Positions 5,932 to 13,289 of a stretch of DNA of 15,415 nucleotides are shown here, in pieces; position 1 is the stretch's first letter; the number at the start of each line of letters is the position of its first letter. The notes below the pieces were generated by a model. It saw only the letters and a program-made list of their open reading frames with translations. It was not told the DNA's origin and made no database searches. The stretch spans positions 1-15,415 of the forward strand of contig JBAWAP010000016.1 of assembly GCA_049589355.1 (NCBI GenBank). The letters are read 5' to 3'. Made by a program: the position numbers and the translations under genes. This DNA comes from JBAWAP01 sp049589355. GTDB lineage: Bacteria > Chloroflexota > Anaerolineae > VGOG01.

Positions 5932-7079
5932 TGCGCCGCCCTCCTGATCGCCTCCAGCACCCTCTCCGGCTTGTGAATGTCGCCGCCAGCATGGGGGACA
6001 AGGATTACCTCGGCCTTGCCAGAAGCGCAACGCTCCACTTCCAGAGCGATCTGGCCATAGTTTATCTCTGGCACAACGAAAGCCTTCACTCTCCCGGCCA
6101 ACTGTCTGATCCGTTCCTCGGGAAAGGGCCAGACCGTAATTAGCCGCAAAGTGCCCACCTTTATGCCTTCCCTCCGAGCCAACTCCACCGGCCAGAGGGC
6201 CGTGCGAGCGGAGATGCCATAGGAGCAGACCACTACCTCAGCATCCTCTAAGCCATTCTCCTCAAGTTGGATTATGTCATCCTTGTTCTTTCTGACCTTC
6301 TCGACCAGACGGGTGATCAGTTTATCCTGGGTTTCAGCGTCTGTGACGGGGTAGCCACGCTCGTCGTGGGTAAGTCCTGTTACATGGAAGCGGTAACCTT
6401 CGCCAGCGTTGGCCATCGGAGGCACGAGATCGTCGTCAGCCTTATAGGGTAGATACTCATGGGGAGGGACAGTGGGCTTGCGGCGCGGGAAGGTTTCGAG
6501 CTCCTCCGGTGGGGGAATGATCACCTTCTCCGTCATGTGCCCCACTTCAGCGTCAGCCATGACCAGTACCGGGGTGCGGTATTTCTCTGAGAGATTGAAA
6601 GCGTGGATGGTCAAATCGAAAAACTCTTGAGGAGAACTGGGAACCAGAGCGATGATCTCATAGGGGCCGTGCGAGCCCCAGCGAGCTTGCATCATGTCGC
6701 CCTGCCCCACCAGAGTAGGCAACCCGGTGGACGGGCCGCCCCGCTGAACGTTAACTAGCACGCAAGGGGTCTCAGTCATGATCCCCAAGCCCAGGTTCTC
6801 CATCATCAAACTGAAGCCAGGGCCTGAGGTAGCCGTCATGGCCTTGACCCCGCCCCACGAAGCTCCCAACACAGCAATCATGGAGGCCAATTCATCCTCC
6901 ATCTGGATATAGGTCCCCCCTACTCGGGGCATTCGCTCGGCCATGCGTTCGGCAATCTCTGTGGCTGGAGTGATGGGGTAGCCAGCAAAGAAACGACAGC
7001 CGGCGGAGATTGCTCCCTCGGCGCAGGCAACATCGCCCATCATGAAGAACTCACCAGTCAGAACCCCGTCTCCACTCAC
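5928..7079 (-). CDS. korA: 2-oxoglutarate:ferredoxin oxidoreductase, alpha subunit
   Basis: A 383-residue alpha subunit of the four-subunit 2-oxoacid:ferredoxin oxidoreductase type. The N-terminal signature GDVACAEGAISAGCRFFAGY leads into GYPITPATEIAERM (33-46), the strongly conserved segment of this family. TSGPGFSLMMENLGLGIMTE and VNVQRGGPSTGLPTLVGQGD follow, also diagnostic, and the C-terminal part contains the FVVPEINYGQIALEVER segment. The start is a GTG at 7079 that overlaps the korD stop (GTGA), with GAGGAGG about 10 nt upstream inside korD. It ends by an ATGA overlap with korB, so D-A-B are translationally coupled. The length suits KorA/VorB-type subunits that lack a fused gamma domain, which is encoded separately by korC. 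Isovalerate- or pyruvate-type specificity cannot be excluded from sequence alone. Confidence 0.9.
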   Translation of the reverse strand: MSGDGVLTGEFFMMGDVACAEGAISAGCRFFAGYPITPATEIAERMAERMPRVGGTYIQMEDELASMIAVLGASWGGVKAMTATSGPGFSLMMENLGLGIMTETPCVLVNVQRGGPSTGLPTLVGQGDMMQARWGSHGPYEIIALVPSSPQEFFDLTIHAFNLSEKYRTPVLVMADAEVGHMTEKVIIPPPEELETFPRRKPTVPPHEYLPYKADDDLVPPMANAGEGYRFHVTGLTHDERGYPVTDAETQDKLITRLVEKVRKNKDDIIQLEENGLEDAEVVVCSYGISARTALWPVELARREGIKVGTLRLITVWPFPEERIRQLAGRVKAFVVPEINYGQIALEVERCASGKAEVILVPHAGGDIHKPERVLEAIRRAAQ

Positions 7080-7348
7080 GGCACCGGCACCTCCTCTTCC
7101 CCATCCAAATAGATGGCAAACTCAGGGCAAAGCATCTCGCAGAGGCCGCAGTTGGCACAGGCCTCCTCGTCTTTCACACGAGGTGGGTGATAACCCTTGG
7201 AATTGAACTCCTCAGATGCCTCTAGCACATTGCGCGGGCAGTATTCCACGCAGAAACCGCAACTTTTGCACCGTTCCCTTAAGATATGGATTCGACCACG
7301 GGGGATCTTAATGTGCTCGATATCCAGCGGCTTTCGCCAATACTTCAC
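7076..7348 (-). CDS. korD: 2x[4Fe-4S] ferredoxin subunit of 2-oxoacid oxidoreductase
   Basis: A 90-residue ferredoxin-like delta subunit with two complete 4Fe-4S motifs, CKSCGFCVEYCP (Cys27, 30, 33, 37) and CANCGLCEMLCP (Cys64, 67, 70, 74). It would carry electrons from the beta-subunit cluster to external ferredoxin. I choose the GTG at 7348, which has a strong GGGAGG site 5 nt upstream. A longer frame from a TTG at 7381 has no ribosome site and would begin beside the leader hairpin. The gene is first in the kor unit, about 120 nt downstream of the predicted transcription start, and overlaps korA by 4 bp. Confidence 0.88.
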   Translation of the reverse strand: MKYWRKPLDIEHIKIPRGRIHILRERCKSCGFCVEYCPRNVLEASEEFNSKGYHPPRVKDEEACANCGLCEMLCPEFAIYLDGEEEVPVP

Positions 7349-7353
7349 TTCGT

Positions 7354-7359
7354 CCTCCC
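7354..7359 (-). promoter_or_regulatory. Ribosome binding site deciding the korD start
   Basis: GGGAGG on the minus strand, 5 nt before the GTG at 7348. It favours this start over the longer TTG at 7381. Confidence 0.75.
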
Positions 7360-7389
7360 GGTATCGGTGTATTCCCTGCAAACTGGGCG

Positions 7390-7423
7390 AACAAAGCGGG
7401 GGAACCCAGAGTTCATCCCCCGC
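7390..7423 (-). promoter_or_regulatory. Leader hairpin upstream of korD (attenuator-like)
   Basis: On the minus strand, GCGGGGGA (7416-7423) pairs perfectly with TCCCCCGC (7396-7403), possibly extended by an inner AAC/GTT pair across a bulge. TTTGTT (7390-7395) follows the stem. It lies in the predicted 5' leader, between promoter and korD, so it resembles a weak intrinsic terminator or attenuator. No known riboswitch is recognisable. Confidence 0.5.
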
Positions 7424-7475
7424 TAGACTTGCTGTATGTCCTGTAACAAGACAGTGAATTTCTCTTCACAGCAGA

Positions 7476-7504
7476 AGTATATCAGCCTTCTCTAGTTTTG
7501 TCAA
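7476..7504 (-). promoter_or_regulatory. Sigma70-type promoter of the kor-hdrA unit
   Basis: A perfect -35 TTGACA (7499-7504), a 17-bp spacer and a -10 TATACT (7476-7481) on the minus strand. Transcription would start near 7469, about 120 nt before korD. This separates the kor unit from the upstream sucC-sucD unit. Confidence 0.8.
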
Positions 7505-7539
7505 GAAGCCAGGTAGCGCGTTCATCCTCGTGGGTAGCA

Positions 7540-7556
7540 GGCCAATCGCATTGGCC
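7540..7556. repeat. Perfect short palindrome after sucD (GGCCAAT-n3-ATTGGCC)
   Basis: A 7-bp perfect inverted repeat with a 3-nt centre, 31 bp beyond the sucD stop and upstream of the kor -35 box. No T-tract follows on either strand, so a regulator-binding site upstream of the kor promoter is as likely as a weak terminator. Confidence 0.4.
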
Positions 7557-7587
7557 GTCTTCGCGTCAGAACTCGCGGTGGGGAACT

Positions 7588-8454
7588 TCAAGAGTTCTCC
7601 CTTATCAAGTCGGGTATCTCGCCGGGGTAACGGGCTACCTTTACGCCGGCCGCCTCCAGGGCCGCGATCTTCTCCGCCGCCGTGCCCATGCCGCCCTCAA
7701 TGATGGCTCCGGCGTGGCCCATGCGTTTGCCCGGCGGGGCGGTTCTTCCAGCGATGAAGGCGACCACAGGCTTTGTCATTTTGTTGGCTATGAAACCAGC
7801 CGCCCGCTCCTCATCAGTGCCCCCTATCTCGCCGATAAGCACCACTTTATCGGTAGCCACATCCTCCTCGAACAGCGCCAGTATGTCTATGAAATCGGAG
7901 CCGAGAATGGGATCGCCGCCGATGCCTACGCAGGTGGACTGGCCCAGGCCGCGCGTGGTCAGGTCATAAACCACTTCATAGGTCAAAGTGCCGCTGCGGG
8001 AAACCACACCTACCGACCCCGACTTATGGATGTGGCCGGGCATGATGCCAACTTTGCTCTCGCCAGGGGTGATCACCCCAGGACAGTTGGGACCAATCAG
8101 GCGCACTCCCCTCTGATCCAGATATGCCTTCACCTTTATCATGTCCAGGGTCGGTATCCCCTCAGTGATGCAGACAATGAGTGGCACGCCTGCATCGGCT
8201 GCCTCGTAGAGGGCGTCCGGAGCGAAGCGGGCTGGCACGTAGACGACGGACGTGTTGGCACCTGTCGTCTTAACAGCTTCCTTGACTGTATTGAAGACAG
8301 GCACGCCAGCCACCTCCATGCCACCCTTTCCCGGCGTTACTCCAGCCACCACATTTGTGCCATAGTCCAGCATCTGGCGAGTGTGAAATTCTCCTTCCCG
8401 CCCGGTGATGCCCTGGACCAGAAGACGAGTGCTTCTGTCAACTAGTATGCTCAT
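7588..8454 (-). CDS. sucD: Succinyl-CoA synthetase, alpha subunit
   Basis: A 288-residue alpha subunit of succinyl-CoA synthetase, which interconverts succinyl-CoA, ADP (or GDP) and phosphate with succinate, CoA and ATP (or GTP). Visible motifs: CoA-binding QGITGREG (14-21), GPNCPGVITPGE (121-132), SRSGTLTYE (152-160), GIGGDPI, and the phosphohistidine loop KRMGHAGAI with His247, the counterpart of the E. coli catalytic His. The length is normal for SucD. I chose the ATG at 8454, which overlaps the stop of the upstream aldolase gene as ATGA; the frame extends further upstream but only into non-conserved sequence. Its partner sucC lies about 4.8 kb upstream, separated by six genes. It follows the aldolase and is followed by a 206-bp gap with the kor promoter. 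Confidence 0.93.
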   Translation of the reverse strand: MSILVDRSTRLLVQGITGREGEFHTRQMLDYGTNVVAGVTPGKGGMEVAGVPVFNTVKEAVKTTGANTSVVYVPARFAPDALYEAADAGVPLIVCITEGIPTLDMIKVKAYLDQRGVRLIGPNCPGVITPGESKVGIMPGHIHKSGSVGVVSRSGTLTYEVVYDLTTRGLGQSTCVGIGGDPILGSDFIDILALFEEDVATDKVVLIGEIGGTDEERAAGFIANKMTKPVVAFIAGRTAPPGKRMGHAGAIIEGGMGTAAEKIAALEAAGVKVARYPGEIPDLIRENS

Positions 8455-9350
8455 ACTGGCAGGATCCCCCCTTCGACCAGGATGGCTCGTAACGTGGATT
8501 GTTGGGCTTCGTCCAGCGGGCCCAGGGGCGAGCGCACTGGCCCACCGTAGTAGCCGAGCCAATCCAGTGCCAGCTTCAGCCCAGGGACGCCGAAGCGAGC
8601 CGTCACGGCGGTGTTGGGGGGGATCATCTTCAACTGCAACTGCCGCGCCTCCTCGTGACGTCCCTCCTGGGCATAGCGGTAAATGCGATAGCAATTCTCC
8701 GGGGTGATGTTGGCCAGGGCCATGACCCCGCCCACCGCGCCCAGAACGAGGGCCGGATAGAGGAAACTGGCCGAGCCAGCCAGGACGTTGAAGGTGGAAG
8801 GCGCAGCCCTGATGATGTCTCCTAACTTGACTACATTCCCTGAGCTATCCTTGATGCCCACAATGTTGGGATGCTGCGCCAACTCCACCACGGTTTCCGC
8901 CGAGAGGTCAATGCCCGTACAAGCAGGCATATTGTAGAGGATGATGGGCAAAGGGGAGCGTTCGGCCAGCTCAAGGAAGTGCCGCCGCATCGCCTGAGCA
9001 TCCATTTTGGAAGTGTAATAGCTGGGTGTAAGGACGATGGCCGCGTCCGCCCCAATGGCTGCGGCCTGCTCCGTCAGCTCCAGGGTGCAAATGGTTGACT
9101 CGCAGGCTGTGCCAGCGATGAACAGCTTGTCTTTGGGGATGGCCTGGCGAGCCGTTTTCAGTACCTCGAGCTTTTCCTTATCGCTCAGATAAGTGAATTC
9201 CCCGTTGGAGCCCAGTATGAGGAGGCCGGCCAGGGACGTTTTGCTCCACCTGGCGATGTTCTCCGCCAGCTTGTCATGGGCTACTGCCCCGTCGTCGTCG
9301 AAAGGGGTTGGGATGGGGGCGTATGCTCCTGCTAACGATAGCTTTACCAT
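8451..9350 (-). CDS. 4-hydroxy-2-oxoglutarate aldolase-like (DapA/NAL superfamily)
   Basis: A 299-residue class I (Schiff-base) aldolase of the dihydrodipicolinate synthase/N-acetylneuraminate lyase superfamily. The Schiff-base lysine is Lys167 in NIVGIKDSSGNV and the catalytic Tyr is Tyr139 in ILYNMPACTG. Where DapA has GTTGE, this protein has GSNGEF (Ser48-Asn49), and Ser169 follows Lys167 by two. These features, plus LAGSASFL, LGAVGGVMALAN, PNTAVTARFGVPGLK and DWLGYYGGPVRSPL, match human HOGA1 as I recall it; HOGA1 cleaves 4-hydroxy-2-oxoglutarate to pyruvate and glyoxylate. A lysine-pathway DapA is less likely. The ATG at 9350 has an AAGGAGAG Shine-Dalgarno site and the gene overlaps sucD by 4 bp. 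The 97-bp gap behind the creatininase-family gene holds no convincing promoter. Related keto-deoxy-sugar aldolases remain possible. Confidence 0.75.
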   Translation of the reverse strand: MVKLSLAGAYAPIPTPFDDDGAVAHDKLAENIARWSKTSLAGLLILGSNGEFTYLSDKEKLEVLKTARQAIPKDKLFIAGTACESTICTLELTEQAAAIGADAAIVLTPSYYTSKMDAQAMRRHFLELAERSPLPIILYNMPACTGIDLSAETVVELAQHPNIVGIKDSSGNVVKLGDIIRAAPSTFNVLAGSASFLYPALVLGAVGGVMALANITPENCYRIYRYAQEGRHEEARQLQLKMIPPNTAVTARFGVPGLKLALDWLGYYGGPVRSPLGPLDEAQQSTLRAILVEGGILPV

Positions 9351-9449
9351 AACCGTTTCTCTCCTTTGAGTTTTTGTTTCAAGAGGTGCAGGCTCGCGTC
9401 TGCAACCAACTCCATGTAATGAAATGCGGAGGCGAGTCCACAGTCAAAT

Positions 9450-10262
9450 CTACACAGGGATCTCCACCTCCTTAACGATTACCTTGGTCGCCCTGGCTTC
9501 CTCGATGAGAGCCACCAGGTTCTCAACCACCGCCCGATGGTACTTTTCGCCCTTCTCCCTGGTGGCGAGAGTGGGGTCGCCGGAGACGCCGGTGGGAGCG
9601 GTCTTTTCCTTAAACTCCTCGGCGGTGGTGGACAAAAATACGCTATCGGCCTCGATCAGGGGGTCGTGAAGATGGAAGTAACAGAACCTGCCTAGCGCAC
9701 CGATGCGTTTTTGGGCCTTGCTCATATCGGCCAGCTCGCCCGCAAAATACAGAAGGTGGGCTGTTTCCAGCTCATCGGCGTGGCCCCACCCTCCTGGTTC
9801 CGATTCCCTCACCTCGCGGCCGATCCGATCCCCGATGAAGAAGGGATCCGCCACCGCCACGTAAGCGCCAGTCTGCTCTCTCAGCCTGGTGGCGGCGATG
9901 GTCAACGGGGCCATGTTGGCGACGCGATGGCCGTTAAGGATAATCAGGCGGTGAAAACCGTGGTAGATCAGGCTGTGGCAGACGTCCATCATCAGCTCGA
10001 TAAGCGTCTCCGGGCGGATGGTAATCGTGCCCGGATAAGCCATGTGATGGGGACTCCAGCCAAACCAGATGGGCGGAGCGACGAGGGCCCCGGCCTCCTT
10101 GGCCGCATCCTCGGCCAGGGCGATGGCGACCATGCTGTCCGTGCCGAGGGGGAGGTGGGTGCCGTGCTGTTCGGTGCTCCCGACGGGGATGATGACCACG
10201 TCGTCTTTCTGCAGATGGTCACGAACCTCCTCCCACTTCATCTCCTGTAGCCATACTTTCAT
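9450..10262 (-). CDS. Creatininase-family metal-dependent amidohydrolase
   Basis: A 270-residue protein of the creatininase fold (creatinine amidohydrolase, FAPy-type deformylase and MftE relatives). Expected metal ligands are present: Glu31 and His33 in PVGSTEQHGTHLPLGTD, Asp42 in the same segment, His112 in LNGH, and Glu164 or Glu166 in GHADELETA. HHMAYPGTITI is also typical. True creatininase has a Glu two residues after the NGH histidine, and most other members read NGHGGN. This protein reads NGHRVANM, so it should not be named creatininase. The ATG at 10262 has AAGGAGG upstream and lies 16 bp after the pxpC stop, so it is co-transcribed with 5-oxoprolinase. Hydrolysis of a cyclic or N-acyl amide that feeds 5-oxoproline or glutamate is a reasonable guess; the substrate is unknown. 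Confidence 0.8.
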   Translation of the reverse strand: MKVWLQEMKWEEVRDHLQKDDVVIIPVGSTEQHGTHLPLGTDSMVAIALAEDAAKEAGALVAPPIWFGWSPHHMAYPGTITIRPETLIELMMDVCHSLIYHGFHRLIILNGHRVANMAPLTIAATRLREQTGAYVAVADPFFIGDRIGREVRESEPGGWGHADELETAHLLYFAGELADMSKAQKRIGALGRFCYFHLHDPLIEADSVFLSTTAEEFKEKTAPTGVSGDPTLATREKGEKYHRAVVENLVALIEEARATKVIVKEVEIPV

Positions 10263-10278
10263 CCCAATGCCTCCTTGA

Positions 10279-11235
10279 TCAGTTCTCCCTTCTCCTATTA
10301 CGAGCTATGGACAAGGTTTCCATCATCTCCCGATAGCGAGCTTGGGCCTCCTCGACGGTTATCGCTTTGAAGGTGACCGTGCTGCTGACCGGCATACACT
10401 GGGCCAGCAGAGAGATATCGGCGCTGATGACGGTGGCGATCTTAGGGTATCCGCCCGTCGTCTGGTGGTCGGCCATCATCACGATGGGTTGCCTGTCGGC
10501 AGGCACCTGCACCGAGCCCAGCACGATCCCATCGGAAATGATGTCTGCTTGCTCTTTGTGGGCTACCTCCGGCCCCTGGAGGCGATAACCCATCCGGTCG
10601 GAGGTGGGGCTGACCTTGTATTCGCTCGACAGAAAAGTTGCGATGCCCTCCTCGGTGAAGTAGTCGTTTTGAGGGCCGAGGATGACGTGCACCTCCGGCG
10701 CATCGCTGTATTCGGGAATGCGATCGGTGGGGAAATCCCTGCCCGCCAGGCTGGGCAGGTGGAAGGCGGGCTGGCTTATAGGGATTATGTCGCCTGCTCT
10801 CAGAGCGCGGCCCTCGACCCCGCCGAAGCCACCCCTCAGGTAAGTTGACTTAGAGCGCATGACGACGGGCACGTCAATTCCCCCTGCCATGGCCAGATAA
10901 GCACGACAGCCTCTTTTCCGTTTGCCGAACTCGATGATCCATCCCCTACGCACGAAAACGGCCATCCACGAGGGAAGCGGGCGGCCGTCCACCCTGAAAC
11001 TCAGATCCGCGCCAGTGACAGCGATCAGACAACTCTCGGTCGCGCGAAGGGTTGGGCCGACGATGGTTATCTCCAGAGCCGCCTCGCCCAAGCTGTTTCC
11101 CACTAAGGCGTTGGCCACCTGCAACGCGAAAGGGTCCATGGCTCCAGCCACCGGGACGCCGTAACGTTCGTAGCCGTACCGTCCCAGGTCTTGAACAGTG
11201 GTCAACATTCCCCCTTCCAGAACCTCAAGGGCCAC
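10279..11235 (-). CDS. pxpC: 5-oxoprolinase subunit C
   Basis: A 318-residue PxpC/KipA-type protein (related to allophanate hydrolase subunit 2 and urea carboxylase domains). With PxpA and PxpB it forms the ATP-dependent bacterial 5-oxoprolinase that opens 5-oxoproline to glutamate. Visible signatures: GGMLTTVQDLGRYGYERYGV at the N-terminus, AGAMDPFALQVANALVGN, RAYLAMAGGIDVPVVMRSKS, and ADRQPIVMMADHQTTGGYPK. The open frame reaches 11289, but homology starts at VALEVLEGG. I therefore place the start at the GTG at 11235, which has GGGAGGAGG about 6 nt upstream and overlaps the end of pxpB by 11 bp. Length is normal and no key segment appears missing. Confidence 0.9.
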   Translation of the reverse strand: MALEVLEGGMLTTVQDLGRYGYERYGVPVAGAMDPFALQVANALVGNSLGEAALEITIVGPTLRATESCLIAVTGADLSFRVDGRPLPSWMAVFVRRGWIIEFGKRKRGCRAYLAMAGGIDVPVVMRSKSTYLRGGFGGVEGRALRAGDIIPISQPAFHLPSLAGRDFPTDRIPEYSDAPEVHVILGPQNDYFTEEGIATFLSSEYKVSPTSDRMGYRLQGPEVAHKEQADIISDGIVLGSVQVPADRQPIVMMADHQTTGGYPKIATVISADISLLAQCMPVSSTVTFKAITVEEAQARYREMMETLSIARNRRREN

Positions 11236-11929
11236 CTTCCTCCTCCCTTTCCGGTCGAGCCCAGTACTCCCCTTCTGAGATGGGCGCAAAGCGTACTCTG
11301 TCGCCTGGCCTCAGGAGCACAGGCGGGTCACGGTTGAGATCGAAGAGCTTCAACGGGGTTCTGCCGATAAGGCGCCAGCCGCCGGGGGTGGCGATGGGAT
11401 AGATGCCGGTTTGTGCTCCAGCGATGCCCACCGCGCCCGCCGGCACCAGCTTGCGGGGCGTCGGGAGGCGCGGCGTGGCCAAAACCTCCGTCAGCCCGCC
11501 CAAGTAGGTGAAGCCGGGGCTGAAGCCGAGCATGTAGACGGTGTAGGTGGAGCCAGAGTGAAGCCTTATCACCTCCTCGACTGATAGGTCATTGTGCTCG
11601 GCCACGAACTCGATGTCCGGGCCGAACCCTCCTCCGTAAACCACTGGAACCTCGACAACCCTGGATTCAGGAAGGCGGACCTCCTCGCACTTCTTGAGGA
11701 GATCGGCCACGAAGTCTTTGATCTCCTCGTAGGAAAGGCGGAGGGGGTCGTAGTGGACAAGGAGGGAGCGGTAGGTAGGGACAGCCTCACCGAGGCCAGG
11801 GAGCGGGTTTTTCTCCAGGGCGTAAGCTAGAGCGTGAACCCTGCGATTCACCCCTTCGCTTATCTCATCGCCAAATTCAACCACCAAAGCCGAATCGCCA
11901 GCGAGAAGAAGGCGAGGTTCGCCATACAT
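11225..11929 (-). CDS. pxpB: 5-oxoprolinase subunit B
   Basis: A 234-residue PxpB/KipI-type protein (allophanate hydrolase subunit 1 family, cyclophilin-like fold), partner of PxpC in 5-oxoprolinase. Characteristic segments: LLLAGDSALVVEFGDEIS near the N-terminus, the Gly-rich MLGFSPGFTYLGGL, then TPRLPTPRKLVPAGAVGIAG and GIYPIATPGGWRLIGRTP. I place the start at the ATG at 11929, which overlaps the pxpA stop by one base (TAATG), with GGGGAG upstream. The frame continues to 12055, but that extension lies inside pxpA and is not conserved. It overlaps pxpC at its 3' end. In Bacillus the homologue KipI also regulates a sensor kinase, but the clustered A-B-C order here points to the enzyme role. 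Confidence 0.92.
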   Translation of the reverse strand: MYGEPRLLLAGDSALVVEFGDEISEGVNRRVHALAYALEKNPLPGLGEAVPTYRSLLVHYDPLRLSYEEIKDFVADLLKKCEEVRLPESRVVEVPVVYGGGFGPDIEFVAEHNDLSVEEVIRLHSGSTYTVYMLGFSPGFTYLGGLTEVLATPRLPTPRKLVPAGAVGIAGAQTGIYPIATPGGWRLIGRTPLKLFDLNRDPPVLLRPGDRVRFAPISEGEYWARPEREEEGGP

Positions 11930-12693
11930 TAGAGAAAACTCCCCATTGGCTTCACCTCGATCTCGGACGCTTCTAGTGCCTTCCTGATGGCTTGGGCGAT
12001 TTGGACAGCCGCGGGTGTGTCGCCGTGGACACAGATGGTATCCACATGGAGACATATCTCTTCACCAGTGTGAGCAACAACCACTTCATCGCGCACCATG
12101 GCCACCGCCCGTTCAGCCACCGTTTGTGGGTCATGGATAACGGAACCGGGCTTCTCCCTGGATTGCAGTGTCCCATCCCGATTATAAGCCCGATCGGCAA
12201 AGCCCTCCCTGGCGACGCGAAGGCCGGCCTGCTCTGCCGCCTTGACCATAGCCGAGCCAGCCAGACAAACCATGACGAGTTCTTCACTGAAACGCGCAAT
12301 GCCGTGGACGATGGCCCTGGCCAGTTCCATGTCTTTGGCGGCCATGTTGTAGAGAGCGCCATGGGGCTTCACGTGGGCCAGCTCCACACCAGCGGCGCGG
12401 GCGAAGGCAGCCAACGCCCCTACCTGGTACAAGATGTAGTTCTCGATCTCCTCAGACGAGAGTTGCATGCCACGACGGCCAAAGCCCATGAGGTCGGGGA
12501 AGCCGGGGTGGGCACCGACCCCTACCCCGTGTTCGACGGCCAGGCATACTGTCCGGTCCATCACCAGCGGATCGCCCGCGTGGTAGCCGCAGGCGATGTT
12601 GGCCGAGGTGATGTACTGCATCATGGCCTCATCGTCGCCGATTCGATACCGACCAAAGCTTTCACCTAGGTCACAATTGAGATCAACCTCCAT
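11929..12693 (-). CDS. pxpA: 5-oxoprolinase subunit A (LamB/YcsF family)
   Basis: A 254-residue LamB/YcsF protein, the A subunit of ATP-dependent 5-oxoprolinase. The family signature is intact from the first residue: VDLNCDLGESFG, SANIACGYHAGDP, GVGAHPGFPDLMGFGRR, HVKPHGALYN, EGFADRAYNRDG and ICVHGDTP. The length is typical. The ATG at 12693 lies inside the end of the HIT gene (11-bp overlap) and is preceded by GAGGGA about 8 nt upstream. The adjacency of A, B and C in one tightly overlapping string supports the 5-oxoprolinase assignment over a generic sugar-related annotation sometimes given to this family. Confidence 0.93.
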   Translation of the reverse strand: MEVDLNCDLGESFGRYRIGDDEAMMQYITSANIACGYHAGDPLVMDRTVCLAVEHGVGVGAHPGFPDLMGFGRRGMQLSSEEIENYILYQVGALAAFARAAGVELAHVKPHGALYNMAAKDMELARAIVHGIARFSEELVMVCLAGSAMVKAAEQAGLRVAREGFADRAYNRDGTLQSREKPGSVIHDPQTVAERAVAMVRDEVVVAHTGEEICLHVDTICVHGDTPAAVQIAQAIRKALEASEIEVKPMGSFL

Positions 12694-13138
12694 TGACAGA
12701 TCCCTCTTCTCTACATTCCTTCGATACCTCGCGGCTTACCCTGGCCGCCGCATCCTTGATGGACATGGTTCTTCTCACTTCGGGTGGCCGGGCCAGGCGA
12801 AGCCCATCGCCATACCACCGCGGGATGACGTGTATATGGAAGTGGAAGATATCCTGGCCCCCTGCACGTTCGTTGCTCTGGACCAAGTTCATTCCATCGG
12901 GCTGCAAAGCCCTCTTGATCGCCCTGGCCACTCGCACGGCTGTCCTCATCACCGCTGCCGCCGTCTCCTCATCCATCCCATAGATGTCCTGGATGTGTCT
13001 CTTGGGGATCACCAAGGTATGGCCGGGATTGGCTGGGTTGATGTCCATGAAGGCCAACGTCTCCTCGTCCTCGAAGACCACCTCGGCGGGAGCCTGGCCC
13101 TCAATGATGGCACAGAAAATGCATCCCCTATCACCCAT
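12683..13138 (-). CDS. HIT-family nucleotide hydrolase/transferase
   Basis: A 151-residue histidine-triad protein. The N-terminus CIFCAIIEGQ with the paired Cys, DINPANPGHTLVIPKRHI in the middle, and the catalytic triad HFHIHVIPRW are all present. Most bacterial members of this type cleave phosphoramidates or acyl-adenylates of AMP; the physiological substrate here cannot be told. The C-terminal tail after the triad runs about 37 residues, slightly longer than the shortest HIT proteins. The ATG at 13138 has a moderate AGG-rich Shine-Dalgarno site. The gene follows sucC by 151 bp and overlaps pxpA by 11 bp, so it is translationally linked to the oxoprolinase genes. A link to 5-oxoproline metabolism is not established. 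Confidence 0.88.
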   Translation of the reverse strand: MGDRGCIFCAIIEGQAPAEVVFEDEETLAFMDINPANPGHTLVIPKRHIQDIYGMDEETAAAVMRTAVRVARAIKRALQPDGMNLVQSNERAGGQDIFHFHIHVIPRWYGDGLRLARPPEVRRTMSIKDAAARVSREVSKECREEGSVNGG

Positions 13139-13289
13139 CTACCTATGTCCTTATGTCGTGACGCTATCCTGAAGCATGGAATCCAACCGCTGAGCCCGCC
13201 GAGATCGTATGGTTTTGAGAGATTTTCTCGCTTTTTCTGCGCACTCTGCGTTACAAACATGTGCTCTACCAGTTTTGTAAGCGCTCTAC
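13139..13289. other. Non-coding gap between sucC and HIT gene
   Basis: I see no convincing reading frame. It contains a low-complexity phrase on the plus strand (tttttctgcgcactctgcgtt, about 13231-13251) of a kind I associate with dispersed intergenic repeats in related genomes, which is from memory and unverified. No strong promoter or terminator is visible, so HIT-pxpABC is probably transcribed from the sucC promoter. Confidence 0.45.

Noticed and set aside
5932..6030. Longer korB starting at 6030
   Set aside because: The extra 33 residues are the antiparallel-frame reading of the korA 3' end, with no conservation; the ATGA overlap at 5931 with a good ribosome site is better.
7382..7587. 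tRNA or known riboswitch in the sucD-korD gap
   Set aside because: No cloverleaf or CCA-type end, and no riboswitch core that I recognise; only a promoter, a stem and a palindrome are supported.
8451..9350. dapA (4-hydroxy-tetrahydrodipicolinate synthase)
   Set aside because: GSNGE instead of GTTGE, HOGA1-like C-terminal segments, and no lysine-pathway neighbours.
9450..10262. True creatininase
   Set aside because: The Glu that follows the NGH histidine by two residues in creatininase is absent, and no creatinase or sarcosine genes are present.
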